Source: Lunularia cruciata (taxonomy: Eukaryota; Streptophyta; Marchantiopsida; Lunulariales; Lunulariaceae). From it: a stretch of DNA of 64,000 nucleotides. The notes under the pieces were generated by a model that saw only the letters and a list, made by a program, of their open reading frames with translations, was not told the DNA's origin and ran no database searches. The stretch spans positions 60,861,493 to 60,925,492 of the forward strand of contig OX419759.1 in assembly GCA_948567375.1 (NCBI GenBank), given 5' to 3'. Positions 23,855-35,491 of the stretch are shown piece by piece (position 1 is the first letter of the stretch; the number at the start of each line of letters is the position of its first letter). Position numbers and translations under genes: made by a program.

Positions 23855-26800
23855 ATGTCGATCTGCGTGGTGGCTTGTGCGGCTGTGTCTCCTGGAGCAA
23901 CGACTGCGGTCGTGTCAGTGAAGAAAGCCCCGAGTTCAGCAGTTGCTGGTGCTGATTTTAGCGCGATGCTGTCTATCAGAGCACCCGGTGCTAATTATTC
24001 TATGTGTAGAAGTAGTACCTTTATGGGAAGGCAGTTAAAAGTTTCGTCTCCCGGAGCCGTGAGTACCAGGAGGAGACCGGTGCAATCAGGAAAAGTTGTA
24101 GTCTCTGCGTCCGAGATTGTTAGACCTAGTGTAGCAACGGAGAATGTGAGTACTTGTGGCTTTTTAACTTCGATCTCCTGTTAGATCAGATCTGAAAGCC
24201 TCTGCGAAATCGTAACGAGTGTGTATGTCCTTTGCCGACACTGTTAAAAATTTATGGTCTGCCTGTAGTGAAGTGTCATTCTTAGCGGAGTGACACAAGA
24301 ATCTCACTTGAGAAACACCTTGTTATTGTATGATTTTACAGTTTGAAAGGTTTCAGGTTGCTTTGAGCTTTGAGCTGGTTTTTCTACCTTTCTTGTTCCG
24401 ACATTTTGATAGATTTGGTACTGAATTCAAATATCATGTCGCTTCTGTAACGATAATTGTTGAGCTTGAAAAGCTGTGCAATAACTAAATCTAGCTTTCA
24501 TGCAAATTCGCTCGATGCAGGGTAAACCGAGTCTAGAAGAAAGGAGAGAGGACTCCCCTGCCTGCACAGAAGGTTATTTCACTAGTGACGTGGAGAGTGA
24601 TCCAGATCGTCCCACTGATGGGCTCTCCTCAATTATGGAGGCTGTAGAAGCCATCAAAGCAGGAAAGGTTCGTTGGACTACATTGTATACACTCGCAGAG
24701 GGGTTACTAAGTGAACTTGTTGAAGCTGAAATCAATCAAGCTGCGATTTGACTAACCGCACCAGAATATTCTCATTCTTAGTGAGAATTATGTCCTGCTT
24801 ATAGTTTTAGGTGCTTCACTCGAGTACATTTAACACAATATGGCGGCCTTCAGCTTCAGGTAAGTGTTGGCTGGGCTTGTTCGGGCTTGTGTATGCTTTC
24901 CTCCTCCATCTCTGGCCTAGCAGACCAGTGCTGAAAACTTCCGTGTTATCCGTGCAGTTCGTCGTGGTAGTCGACGATGAAGACAGAGAGAATGAAGGTG
25001 ACTTAATAATGGCAGGTTCTTTGATGACTCCAGAAGCCATGACATTCTTGGTAAATCATAGCACGGGAATCGTGTGCGTGGGGATGCCTGGAGAGTCACT
25101 TGACCGTCTGAACCTACCCCTTATGGTGCGAAGTCAAGACAACGAGGAGGCAATGCTGACTGCATTTACCGTAACTGTGGTAGGCTACCTGTGTGTTCAT
25201 TCTTCCTTACCGGACCGAAGGATGTATCAGGAATTTGCGCCCCTATTGCAAGTGGAAGCTTGACTCTTAGGAAACCATTGCAGGCTACAGTTTGAGTGAC
25301 TGTAAGGAGTAACGTTGTGTAGGACTAACTCAACTGCTGAGATTATTCTTGCTTGTGGAGGTATGTCTACTGTTGTCCAGGTTTTCAATAACTTCTTTAT
25401 TATCCCGATTTGCAGGATGCGAAAGTAGGTACCACGACTGGAGTATCAGCTATGGATAGGACTAAAACAGTACTAGCACTTGCGTCACCAGACTCTCAAC
25501 CAGGAGATTTCAAACGCCCTGGTCACATTTTCCCATTGCGTGGCCGGAAAGGTGGTGTTCTTAAAAGAGCTGGTCATACGGAAGCAGCAGTAGATTTGTG
25601 TCAACTGGCTGGACTACCACCTGCCGGTGTCCTCTGTGAACTTGTCAACCATGGCGATGGTACTATGTCTCGCGTACCTGAACTCAAGAAATTTGCTGCG
25701 GAACATAACTTGCCGCTAATATCCATTGCGGATCTAGTGAGGTACTCCTGCTTCATCCATGATACCGAACTTGCAAATATCACGATTTTGAATTAAGCAC
25801 AGCTAGTCAGAGTTTGAAGATGCTTGTCGAATATCTTGGAATTCATTGATAGAATTAGGATCACCAGTTAGCTACAGTCGTGCCTTCAATCTACGAGCCC
25901 TCCCCCTCTAGTCTCGCGCTCCCCACACTTTCGGGGCGCCCTGTGCGCCGAGCGTGGAAAACTCAGCAGACTTTTGATATTGGTTTTCCTAGCGTGTTTC
26001 ATCAAAGACTGGCAGTTCATCAAGTACTAAGCTTTCAAGATCATTATCTGTCACTATTTCGTCTTCGGAAATTACAGTTTGATTCTTGGAGAGTTTTAGC
26101 ATCGGTAGATTCAAGAAAGAGTCGCAATATTGCTTGACGTATGTTCAGGAAAGGGGTTCACTTGAAATGCTCTGTTGTCTTGTATGAATATATTCACCAT
26201 CTACGCCTTCACGAAACAATAATGAATATAAATATATGAGGCATGGAAATTCGATCTAATTCAATGCTGCTTCTACAGATACAAGAGAAAGCGAGATAAG
26301 CTTGTTGAGCGGACTGCAGTTGCACGTTTACCTACTCAATGGGGTGCATTCCAAGCCTACAGTTACACGTCACAGATAGATGGGATTGAGCACATAGCAA
26401 TGGTCAAGGTAAGCTTGATATGTTATTGTTGAGTGTTTTCCGGCTTGGAGTTGGACCTGAAAAATTTCTCTTAATAGATGGACCTTCCTACTCTTGACAA
26501 ATTTTAGTGCTGTGCAGGGTGATATTGGGGACGGGTTGGATGTACTTGTGAGGGTGCACTCGGAATGCTTGACCGGAGATATCTTTGGATCAGCCCGCTG
26601 TGATTGTGGCAATCAGCTGGCGCAGGCTATGCAGAATATCGAGCGAGAAGGAAGGGGGGTTCTAGTTTACTTGCGAGGTCATGAGGGTAGGGGCATTGGT
26701 TTAGGCCACAAGTTACAGGCCTACAACCTACAAGACGCTGGGCGTGATACTGTCGAGGCTAATACGGATCTAGGGTTACCTGTCGATTCGCGAGAATATG

Positions 26801-27150
26801 GCATTGGCGCACAGGTAAAAATTATGTGATGCGATCACATTCTTATGAGCTGAGTTGATTGCATTCTGTTGATACCATCCACTTGAGCTTCGTACGCTTT
26901 TCAATTTAAATCCTAACGAGCTTTTGTAAAATGCCTGCAGATGCTCAGAGATGTCGGTGTCCGAACAATGAAGCTGATGACGAATAATCCATCAAAGTTT
27001 ATGGGTCTCAAAGGGTATGGATTGTCGATCAGCCGGAGGGTACCTGTCTTATCTCCCATCACCAAAGAAAACAAGCGCTACCTGGAGACAAAGCGGTCGA
27101 AAATGGGACATGTTTATGGTTCAGATTTTCCTGGAATTAATCTAGTTTGA
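23855..27150 (+). CDS. RIBA: Bifunctional riboflavin biosynthesis protein RIBA (DHBP synthase / GTP cyclohydrolase II), copy 2
   Basis: Exons are 23855-24145, 24521-24667, 24958-25179, 25416-25741, 26279-26408, 26518-26814 and 26941-27150. All introns are GT-AG; exon 4 ends inside an Arg codon completed by exon 5. The 540-residue product has the same domains as copy 1: transit-like N-terminus, DHBP synthase (ribulose 5-phosphate to 3,4-dihydroxy-2-butanone 4-phosphate), then GTP cyclohydrolase II (GTP to the pyrimidine precursor), the two branches that meet in lumazine synthesis. Exons 2-7 encode the same protein as copy 1. Exon 1 differs at five bases in its first 66. The ATG at 23855 is preferred because the mirrored ATG is the first one in copy 1, whereas an in-frame ATG at 23765 is not conserved. 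Introns are as similar between copies as exons are. Confidence 0.95.
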
Positions 27151-28100
27151 GAAAGCTGCACCAGAAAGTGACGAAGTCACCCAATAGCTTTACTGAGGAA
27201 CTTCAGAACGAAGAGGATGAATAATTTAGTGAACTCCAGGTGCGTTTACTGATGGAACCCTCACGTCACGTTTTTGACTTGAGGTTGACACCCCAGGGCA
27301 GCAGGACGTACTAGATCATAGCCACCACATACATGACTGTCCAGCTCCCTGTACCATTGTCCTTTGATTAGACTAAACGATTATTTGAGGTGGGCACACA
27401 TCTAAAAGCATCATGTGCCCCCCAAATACCCGATCACGAAGCTTGACTTAGCTAGTCGGCACTGAGCAGTAGGCATGTTATGCTGTAGTCATAGTTTTTT
27501 ACTTTATGATGCTTAGCTTCAACATACCTTGGGTGATCTTACAGTCGAAATCTTCTCCCAACTTCGACCTAGTATGTTCTTCATCAAGAATTTATGGAAA
27601 GAAATCCACGGAGAAGACAGATTCGCTGTATAGATCGCAATTCTGTTCTTTTATCTATGAAATTGAAATGTCTCTTAGAGACCGGTTTGCTCTGTTTGAT
27701 TCTTGTAGAAGGAAACAGGAATCTCATTTTTGCACCCCTTATTTCCATATTGGATTACCTTGTTCAAGCTGAATCGCTTCTCGTCTATTTCCGTCTTTGT
27801 CTCTCAACAATTGACTGCCACATGAGTCTTCAGCATTAATAGTGATTGTGACGATGATAGTCGGTTTTTCTTCATAACGTGCAAGCTCCAGTCAGGACTT
27901 TAAACTTTGGTCTCAACATCTTTGTTGCTGGTTGTGTTGCCGGGACCTACGAATTATGTTGCAGGCTCTGATGATCAGAAACGAAGAAAGATTGAAGATT
28001 CACATGTAATCTAAGGTAGGAAATATTCAGATCTGCCTTTGTATGAAGGTTGTTCAAAGCACACTGAATTCACTTCTTTATACAAATAGTCATGGGTGGA

Positions 28101-29270
28101 GGCCTGTATACCATACTGTTTTTTGGGAGTCCTTCTTAGACTTCTGAATTCATATATATACTGTATACTTCACCTTCACCTTCATTCACTTCACCTCTGC
28201 TTTTCTCGCTTCAGTTGACTCATCCCCTTCCCGTGCAGTGCTGAAGTTTTCTTGCTCCACTCTTGTATCACTAGTGAACCTCTGCTTGACTCTTTCCCAT
28301 TGTTGTGTCCTGGACTTTCTCTCTACTAATGAATGTTTGTGATTTCAGGAATCCATCAGGTATGTCTCCATTTCTTCACTCATCTTATTCATGTGGATTC
28401 TTTTCTTTCTGGACTGATCCTCATTATGCGGCTAAGACTCCAGCGCTGAAGTGCATGCCTGCACTTTTGCTTGTCCTTGCTTTCCACACTTCCACCTCTG
28501 TTCTTTTTGACATTCCCATTACTTTTGAGCGGCACTTTAGGGGAGCATCCGAGTTTGCCTTGGCACTCATGAGTTTTCGAGCAGAAACTCAGTATGAGGA
28601 GTACTGACAATTGCTCAGCTACTTCAGCACTGCGTGAGGCACTGATGAAGTCTTAGGTGTGTTCATGAAGGTTTACTATGGCCGCCTTCTGCTTCCCCTT
28701 TGCTGTTTAGCGTCTCAATACTCAAGCGTCCATAGCGCTTGTTGTGATATACTTTATATCCTGTCCTTTTTTGCTTCGCTCTCGTTACCATGTTACACTT
28801 CAACAGGTTTCTGCAGCCACCTATAGCTCTCGCATTGTTCCACTCCTCCATTCCCCAGCTAATTCCCTCCCTATTATTTTTTCTTCGCTGTTTGCCTGAT
28901 TCATGGGACCTCTTGTGTATACAGTGTTCCTACCTGACTCCATCCCACATTTTTTATTTGTATCGTTCATGCACTGCTTACTGACAGTCTTTTACATAGT
29001 GTTACCTATTTCTCGCAGTTGTTTGCCTAGAGTTCTCAATTTCATGGTGGTTTACTAATCTGTTAGCCATATGTTATTCTCAATTTGTTTCAATTATGCC
29101 TTTGCTTCAAGTTACATTCGATGCATTCTACCTTATGGATTTCTCACTATTCTAGCATTGTCAATTATGTACATCTTGCTTATCGATCATTTGCACCTCA
29201 TGAGTTCTGGATAACCCGTTCTGGGAACGGCATCTGTTCTCGTATACCTATATATATAGTCATGCGTGGA
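28101..29270. mobile_element. Unidentified 1.17-kb insertion flanked by a 15-bp duplication
   Basis: ATAGTCATGGGTGGA (28086-28100) and ATAGTCATGCGTGGA (29256-29270) flank sequence absent from the left arm, which runs straight through the site near 17735. A 14/15-matching duplication of this length fits a non-LTR or other non-5-bp integration mechanism. The insert is pyrimidine-rich on the plus strand near its left end. It has no recognised coding motif (the longest frame, 28305-28607, is unfamiliar) and no clear poly(A) tail. TATAC motifs lie near both ends, but no convincing terminal repeat is seen. Confidence 0.7.
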
Positions 29271-29580
29271 TGTTAATCACAGCAGAAATGTCTACTACCT
29301 GCACTATGGTGTCCCGTACTCCATTCCTTCCACTTATATATCCGAAAGTGAAAATCAGCAGCCCGGGGGGTTGCTGAGGAGAAGTTGATATTGAACTCGT
29401 GGTACCACAATCAGACGAGGTGCTACATAGTAAGTTGGATAATGACCAATGTATTATATGTCTTGAACAAGCACTTCTGTGCAAGGTTTACTCATTCAAC
29501 TTGCCAGACCGATAAAACCTAAGGGTATCGATCCACTCAAGTTTTGGAGAAGTCAAATTTTCTTCGCCGAGGATACTTTA

Positions 29581-30070
29581 TGTTAAATTAGATAATCTTT
29601 ATTTTAGGGACTTCTTTGATAGAATGAGATAAAGTAGTCATTGTTCATGTGCAAATACTATTCATATCCATTGTTCATATGCTTTCCATGTGTTACATGA
29701 ACATTTTAGCACACCTTTCAGTACACCTTTCTATCTATACAATCATAATCAAGAGTTTCTTCTATTGGAGTTGATTTCTAGCATCTCCTCTCTGCATTTC
29801 GTGAAGTCCTGAGTTGCCCAATATCATCTAAAGAGTGTTTTGTATTGGAGTTATGTATCTCAGTATTGGAGGTTATTTGTGCTACGTGAGTGAATTGGCT
29901 GCACTATCTTTGAAGGTTAGGAGAGAGTTGAATCTTTCTGTGTGCAATTAAGAGTGTCTGCTTTGGTGAGATTAGGAAAGTTGAGTGCTAGGATGTTTGA
30001 TACATCAGAAGTCAAAATGCTTGAGAATAGACCATCTACTTCAAAGAACAAGAACAAAAGTTCTCGAATA
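29581..30070 (+). repeat. Copia 5' LTR
   Basis: Begins TGTTAAATTAG and aligns along its length with 34983-35491. The 3' end is eroded: TTCTCGAATA stands where the 3' LTR has TTCTCATCA. Confidence 0.85.
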
Positions 30071-30078
30071 AAGAGAAT

Positions 30079-31400
30079 TCACCGATATAGAGATATTGGA
30101 AAAAATTAATTACAAAGCTTGGGTTTTTGGAATACTAAGAACTAGCCATATAATCTAGATATAAAATTTGTTTTGTTAACATCTAAAATGATGTTATACA
30201 TGATGGTCAAAATAGATCAAATTGAAGTATCATCAAAAGAGTACTTTTACTAATAAGGCAGAAATAAAAATAAACCTTAGAACAAATAGTTAAACATATG
30301 ATTTAAAGTTTGAGAATTGATTTGGTAACATCTGGAAGTATGTTACACATTATAGACTAAACAGATCAGAAAGAGGTATCACTAAAAATGGACTTCTTCT
30401 AATAGAGTAGAAACCACATTATGCTTGAAATTTTTAAAGATAATTTTGGAGGTCTAAACGGATGAATTATGCCTCTAAAATGTGCAAGTTTTCCCCTCTC
30501 CTCCACTCTAGGGGAGGAAAGGTTAGTTTTCTCTTCTCTCTGGTTTGTCTCATCGAGAGCTTTCCAACGGTACTTTAAGTGATTTTGAAACTCTTACAAG
30601 AAGATTCCTTAAAAGACTCCCTCCGGTCAAAGCTTATTTGACCAACCAGATAGGACTTAGATCGACATGTCACCCATCCAAGTAAATAATCCAAGGGTGG
30701 AGCTTGCTCACATGTCACCTATTTGTGTGCTTAATCCTATGGTGTAGCTTCTTTGGAGGAGATCCTCTTTATCTATATAATAAATAAAATATGCTCCTTT
30801 GGAGTATCAAATGTTTGAGTGTGTAATCTGTGTTTTCTCTCTTCTTTTGTCCTCGGAGTATTATAACTTTGGATGTGAAATCTATCTTAGACAGTCATGA
30901 TTGTCTAGAGTTTGCATTAGAAGCTCATGATATAGACAACCTAGAGACCAACAAGGAAGAGAGAGTCAAGCATGCTACTACTCGGAGGTTTTTGCTAAGG
31001 GCTATGGAAGAGCCCGCTAGAGACCTAGTAAATACTTGTGCTTGGAATTGGGAGATTTGGGAAAAAATCAAGAGTTATTACACTGTTGAGAAGCTAGAGA
31101 GCTCCTATCGAGTCTGGTCTGCAGTAAAGAACTTGAGATTGTAGGATGGTGAAGATTTCACCTATTATCTATCAAAAAAGTACAAAAACTCTTCAAGAGT
31201 ATCAAGGAGGACAGGGTTGTACTTACAGAGAAGTATGAGATCAATCATCTCTTAAATAGTCTTCCTTCAAGCTATGACCCTGTCTTAGTAGCTTTGCAAG
31301 TTTTACCAGTTGAAATTGTCACATGGGATTATGTGATACACAAATTGTTGGTGTTTAGCAGACATTGAGAGGACAAAGGGTTGAAGTTAAATGAGCAAGG
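30079..31400 (+). pseudogene. Copia Gag, interrupted and frameshifted
   Basis: Upstream of the nested LTR the frame reads GKNYKAW-like sequence near 30090-30125. It resumes after the LTR with LDVKSILDSHDCLEFALEAHD, the standard N-terminal block of copia Gag. FLLRAMEEPARDLVNTCAW and WEKIKSYY follow. A TAG at 31142 and at least one frameshift separate this from the C-terminal part with the zinc knuckle CYFCHEKGHIAPLC near 31525-31570. Not functional. Confidence 0.85.
30128..30865 (+). mobile_element. Solo LTR, family B, nested in copia gag
   Basis: Aligns end to end with the LTR at 54952-55655, from GGAATACTAAGAACTAGCC to GGAGTATTATA. It splits the gag codons for AW and LDVK. The expected 5-bp duplication would be GTTTT; the 3' side now reads ACTTT, two changes. 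Confidence 0.85.
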
Positions 31401-33304
31401 AGATGCTGCTCTGTTCAATGCTTCTTCTCGTTCAAGAAGTGTGCCAGATGGAAGAGTGAGCAAACCAGAGCAAGCCAAAGTGAGTAAATCTGGTAAAGGA
31501 GTTAGTAGTGTTGATGATAGTACTTGTTATTTCTGTCATGAGAAAGGTCATATTGCACCTTTATGTCCCAAGAGAGGAGAAAGGAGAGAACAAGAGCTAG
31601 AGAAGGTAGGCAAGAGACCTCAACTAGCAAAAGGTCAAACATTTGGGAGTTCAGCTTACAACTCAGAGGATAGCCATGAAATAGTCAGTGATGAGGAGGG
31701 GTACTCAGCAGAAGAGCCGGATTGTGGAATGTTGGTAGAATCACCATTGTCCTCAAACGGTTCTGGATGGTTCTTGGACTCAAGAGCCACCTCTCATATC
31801 TGTTATCATAAGGAGTTGTTCTCAACTTTTCAACCTTTGAAAACTCCCAAGAGTGTCCATTGTGGACCTGGTATTCTGAATCCAATGTTAGAAACTGGCA
31901 ATGTTCATATTGCCTTCATGGGATGTTCTAGAAAATGCTATTTGGAAAATGTATTGTATGTTCCGGATTACATGAAGAACTTGATATCAATACATAGCCT
32001 CATGGAGCATGGAGTGGATGTTCTGTTTGAAAGCAACAAAAATCAATGTACTTAGAAGAAAGGAGAGTTGGTCCTTGGGTATAGTACTGCCAAAGGGAAA
32101 CTGTTCAAGTTGATGGAAGCTGATTGTTTTGATTCTGCATTGGTAGCAAAAAAACATAAATGATATCCATCTCTGGCATTTGAGGTTAAGGCACCTATCA
32201 GAGCAAAACTTATATGCTTTAGAGACATTAGTGGAGGGGTTGAAACTAGATCCCAAAGGAAAACTCAAATTCTGCATTGGGTGTGCAGAAGGTAAGGCAC
32301 ACAAATCTCCTATCCCCAAGTAATCTTCATCTAGAGCTTTTTGTCTTCTAGATGTAGTACATTCTGATGTATGGGAATACATGAAGGAGAAGTCATTGAG
32401 TGGAGCAGCCTACTATGTTTCCTTTGTGGATGATTACAATAGAAAGAGCTTTATCTATCTCATGAAAAGCAAGGATGAAGTGCTGCAAAAATTCCAGAAG
32501 TTTGTAGCCATGGTTGAGTTGCAAACTAGGAGGAAAGTCAAGCAATTGAGAACAGATGGAGGCAGAGAGTACATCAATGAGGAATTCCTCTCTTTTCTAT
32601 CAAAAAAAGGAATCCTCCTTGACTATACTGCTAGAGACAGTCCTATACAAAATGGAGTTGCAGAAAGGTCAAATAAGACATTGGTGGACAAAGCCTTGGC
32701 AATGCTCCAACATGCCAAGCTGGAGAGAAAGTTTTGGGGTGCTGCAATTAGCACCGCAAATTTTCTTAGAAATATCAATGGTACCATAGCATTGCAAGGA
32801 AGAACTCTTGAAGAATGCTGGAGTGGTAAGACACCTAATCTTTCAACTTTGAAAGTTTTTGGATGTCCTGCCTATGTTCATATCCCCAAGGAGCAGAGGA
32901 GGAAGTTCACAAAGAAGGCTGAGAGAATGCTTTTTCTAGGATATGAAGAGGGACTAAAAGGATATCTTCTGTACAATCCTAAGTCTGGACAGATTATCAG
33001 AAGTAGAGATGTACTCTTTGATGAATTGAGGACTTGCAGTGAGAACAATGATGAGTTGCAAAAGCAAGCTGATCAGTTTGATCAGCCTGATCAATCTATC
33101 TTTCCAAGCTGCAGAGTTAGTTTTTCAGATCAATCATCAGAAGAGCAATCTCTACATGAAGTTGATGGTTCACCAAAGGAGAGTCTAAAGGTGTACAAAA
33201 GAAGGCCTAAACAGATAGTGGTTTATGATTTTGATACTACAGAAGATGACCCCCAAAAGCAGACTGCAGATGTAGAAAATCTGAGTGAGACACCAGAGAT
33301 GTGA
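31381..33304 (+). pseudogene. Copia Gag C-terminus, protease and integrase
   Basis: The first frame (31381-32055) has the CCHC knuckle, then the protease box FLDSRATSHI, where Arg replaces the Gly of the usual DSGAT. A stop and frameshift follow at 32053-32380. The integrase zinc-binding part (LWHLRLRHLS ... CIGCAEGKAHK) is visible at 32160-32320. The catalytic core follows at 32340-33060 with the three acidic positions in VVHSDVW, RTDGGREY and QNGVAERSN, then the GKTPNLSTLKVFGCPAYVH block. Broken by stops at 32053 and 33302. Confidence 0.88.
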
Positions 33305-33313
33305 AGAGATGGC

Positions 33314-34934
33314 ATGAATCTTCTGGGCACAGAGCCTAGAAGATCACAGAGAGATAGAAAACCTATTGACAGACTTGGTTTTCTATCAGAAGAGATGTTA
33401 GATGAATCTTACATCTGTCATGAAGATTGTGATCTAGACACTTTACAGCAAGCTATGCTCATACCAGATTCGAGTCAGTGGGAGTTGGCTATAGCAGAAG
33501 AGAAGAAGTCTCTTCAGACTAATGGTACATGGGTACTAGCTGATTTACCACCAAGTAGGAAAGCAATTAGCTGCATATGGGTTTTCAGGGTCAAACGTGG
33601 AGCTGAGAATGAGATCCTGAAGTACAAGGCAAGACTTGTTACAAAGTGCTTCAATCAAAAAGCATCAATAGATTATTTAGAAACTTTTGCACCAATTGCC
33701 AGGTATGGATCTCTTTGCATGCTTCTAGCTCTTGCAGCAGAGAGAGATTGGGAAGTGGATTAGTTAGATGTGAAAACAGCCTTTCTCAATGGAGATTTGA
33801 GAAAGACTATCAACATGGATGTTCCAGATGGATATACTGAAGGCAAAGGAAAAAGTATGCTTGCTTAAGAAGGCTTTATATGGTCTTAAGCAAGCTCTTA
33901 GAGCCTGGTATGAGAAACTAGACTCATACTTGAGAGAGTAGGATTTCAAACGAGCAGATTTTGACATGAGTGTGTATACTAGAGATGATGTATACATAGC
34001 TACATATGTAGATGATCTATTATTGTTGGGGAACAATGAATCTATCAAAGGACTGATAGATTTATTGTGCTCTGTTTTTGAGATGACTATCCTTGGTCTT
34101 GTAAAACTCATTTTGGGAATCAAAGTAAGTAGAGACAGAGAAGCAAGATGGATCCAAATCAGTCAACCATAATATGTGAGATCCATACTAGCTAAATATC
34201 AAATGACAAAGGCAAATTTTGTCTCTACACCTCTTGATTTGGGGTGGAAGTACAGCAAAATCATAGATGGAGAAATGAATCTCTGTGACAAAGTGTTGTA
34301 TCAGAGTGCTCTTGGTTCTCTAATGTTTATCATGGTATGTACAAGACCAGATATATGCTATATAGTGGGAGCACTAGCTAGATATACTAGCAACCCTGCA
34401 CAAGCACATTGGAAAGGTATAAAGAGACTATTCAGGTACTTAAAGGGTACTCCAGATGCATTCTTGGAGTACAAAAAGCAAGGGAGCATACTTGCTCCTA
34501 CTCTTGAAGCATATACAGATGCTAGTTGGGGAGATGACACAAATAACAGCAGATCAACTAGTGGATATGTAGTTATGCTTAGTGGTGGAGCAATCGGTTG
34601 GCGTAGTAAACAACAAACATTTGTTGCTCTGTCTACTACTGAGGCAGAATTTATGGTTGCTTCAAATGCTACTCAAGAAGTCATCTGGAACAGGAGACTT
34701 CTTAAGGAGTTGGGTTTTGAGTAGGAAAGTCCTACTACATTGTATTGTGACAATACTGGAAGTATAGCACTCAGCAAAAATCCTATACATCACCCAAGGA
34801 CTAAGCATATTGAGATTAGAAGAAGATTTGTAGAGGAGAAAGAAAAGGAGAATGTTGTGAAGTTAGTTTATTGTCCTACACAAGAGATGAAAGCATATGT
34901 GTTTACAAAAGCACTACTTAAAGATAACACATGA
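33314..34934 (+). pseudogene. Copia reverse transcriptase and RNase H
   Basis: Reverse transcriptase blocks are W-LAIAEEKKSLQTNGTW, KYKARLVTK, ETFAPIARY and, after a TAG at 33761 and a frameshift, TYVDDLLLLG (active-site YVDD). RNase H has YTDASWGDD, SRSTSGYV, ALSTTEAEF and LYCDNTGSIAL. Further stops are at 34170 (TAA) and 34722 (TAG). Most stops could be CAA/CAG codons changed by C-to-T. Confidence 0.9.
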
Positions 34935-34973
34935 AATGTGTAATAGAAATGGGAATAGTCCTAAACTCTCATT

Positions 34974-34982
34974 AAGTGGGAG
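34974..34982 (+). other. Copia polypurine tract
   Basis: AAGTGGGAG directly abuts the 3' LTR start at 34983, the expected site for plus-strand priming. Confidence 0.7.
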
Positions 34983-35491
34983 TGTGAAATTAGGTAATCT
35001 CTAGTTTAGGGACTTCTTTGTTAGAATGAGACAAAGTAGTCACTATTCATGTGTGAGTACTGTTCATGTGCAAGTACTGTTCATACCCACTGTTCACATG
35101 CTTTCCATGAGTTGCATGTGTTACATGATCACTTCAGCACACCCTTCAGTACACCTTTCTATCTATATAATCCCAATCAGGAGTTTCTTCTATTGGAATT
35201 GATTTCTAGCACTTCTCCTTTGCATTTTGTGAAGTCTTGAGCTGCCTAACACCATCTTAGGAGTGTTCTATATTGGGCATCTTAGTATTGGAGGCTATTT
35301 TTGCTACATGATTGAACTGGTTGTACTATCTTTGAAGGCTAGGAGGGAGTTGAGTCTTTCTGTGTGCAATTAGGAGTGTCTACTCTGGTGAGACTAGGAA
35401 AGCTGAGTGTTAGGATTTTTGATACATCAGAAGTCAGACTGCTTGAGAATAGACCATCTACTTCAAAGAACAAGAACAAAATTTCTCATCA
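34983..35491 (+). repeat. Copia 3' LTR
   Basis: TGTGAAATTAG to TTCTCATCA, followed by the target duplication CTTTA. Contains TATCTATATAATCCC, a TATA-like element. Confidence 0.88.

Larger units (their letters stand above)
29581..35491 (+). mobile_element. Ty1/copia LTR retrotransposon, decayed, with nested solo LTR
   Basis: LTRs at 29581-about 30070 and 34983-35491 (TG...CA) enclose gag, protease, integrase, reverse transcriptase and RNase H in copia order. The target duplication is CTTTA on both sides (29576-29580 and 35492-35496). The left palindrome arm holds the empty site (CTTCA, near 17410). The two LTRs differ by roughly 10-15% by eye, so the insertion is not recent. A family-B LTR (30128-30865) splits gag. 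No primer binding site is visible between the 5' LTR and gag, so the leader seems deleted. Confidence 0.93.

Noticed and set aside
18675-27150. Riboswitch (FMN-type) controlling the RIBA genes
   Set aside because: FMN riboswitches are bacterial, and no conserved aptamer-like sequence is evident in the leaders or introns.
28305-28607. 100-residue ORF in the 1.17-kb insert as a transposase
   Set aside because: No catalytic or DNA-binding motif. Composition is that of a chance frame.
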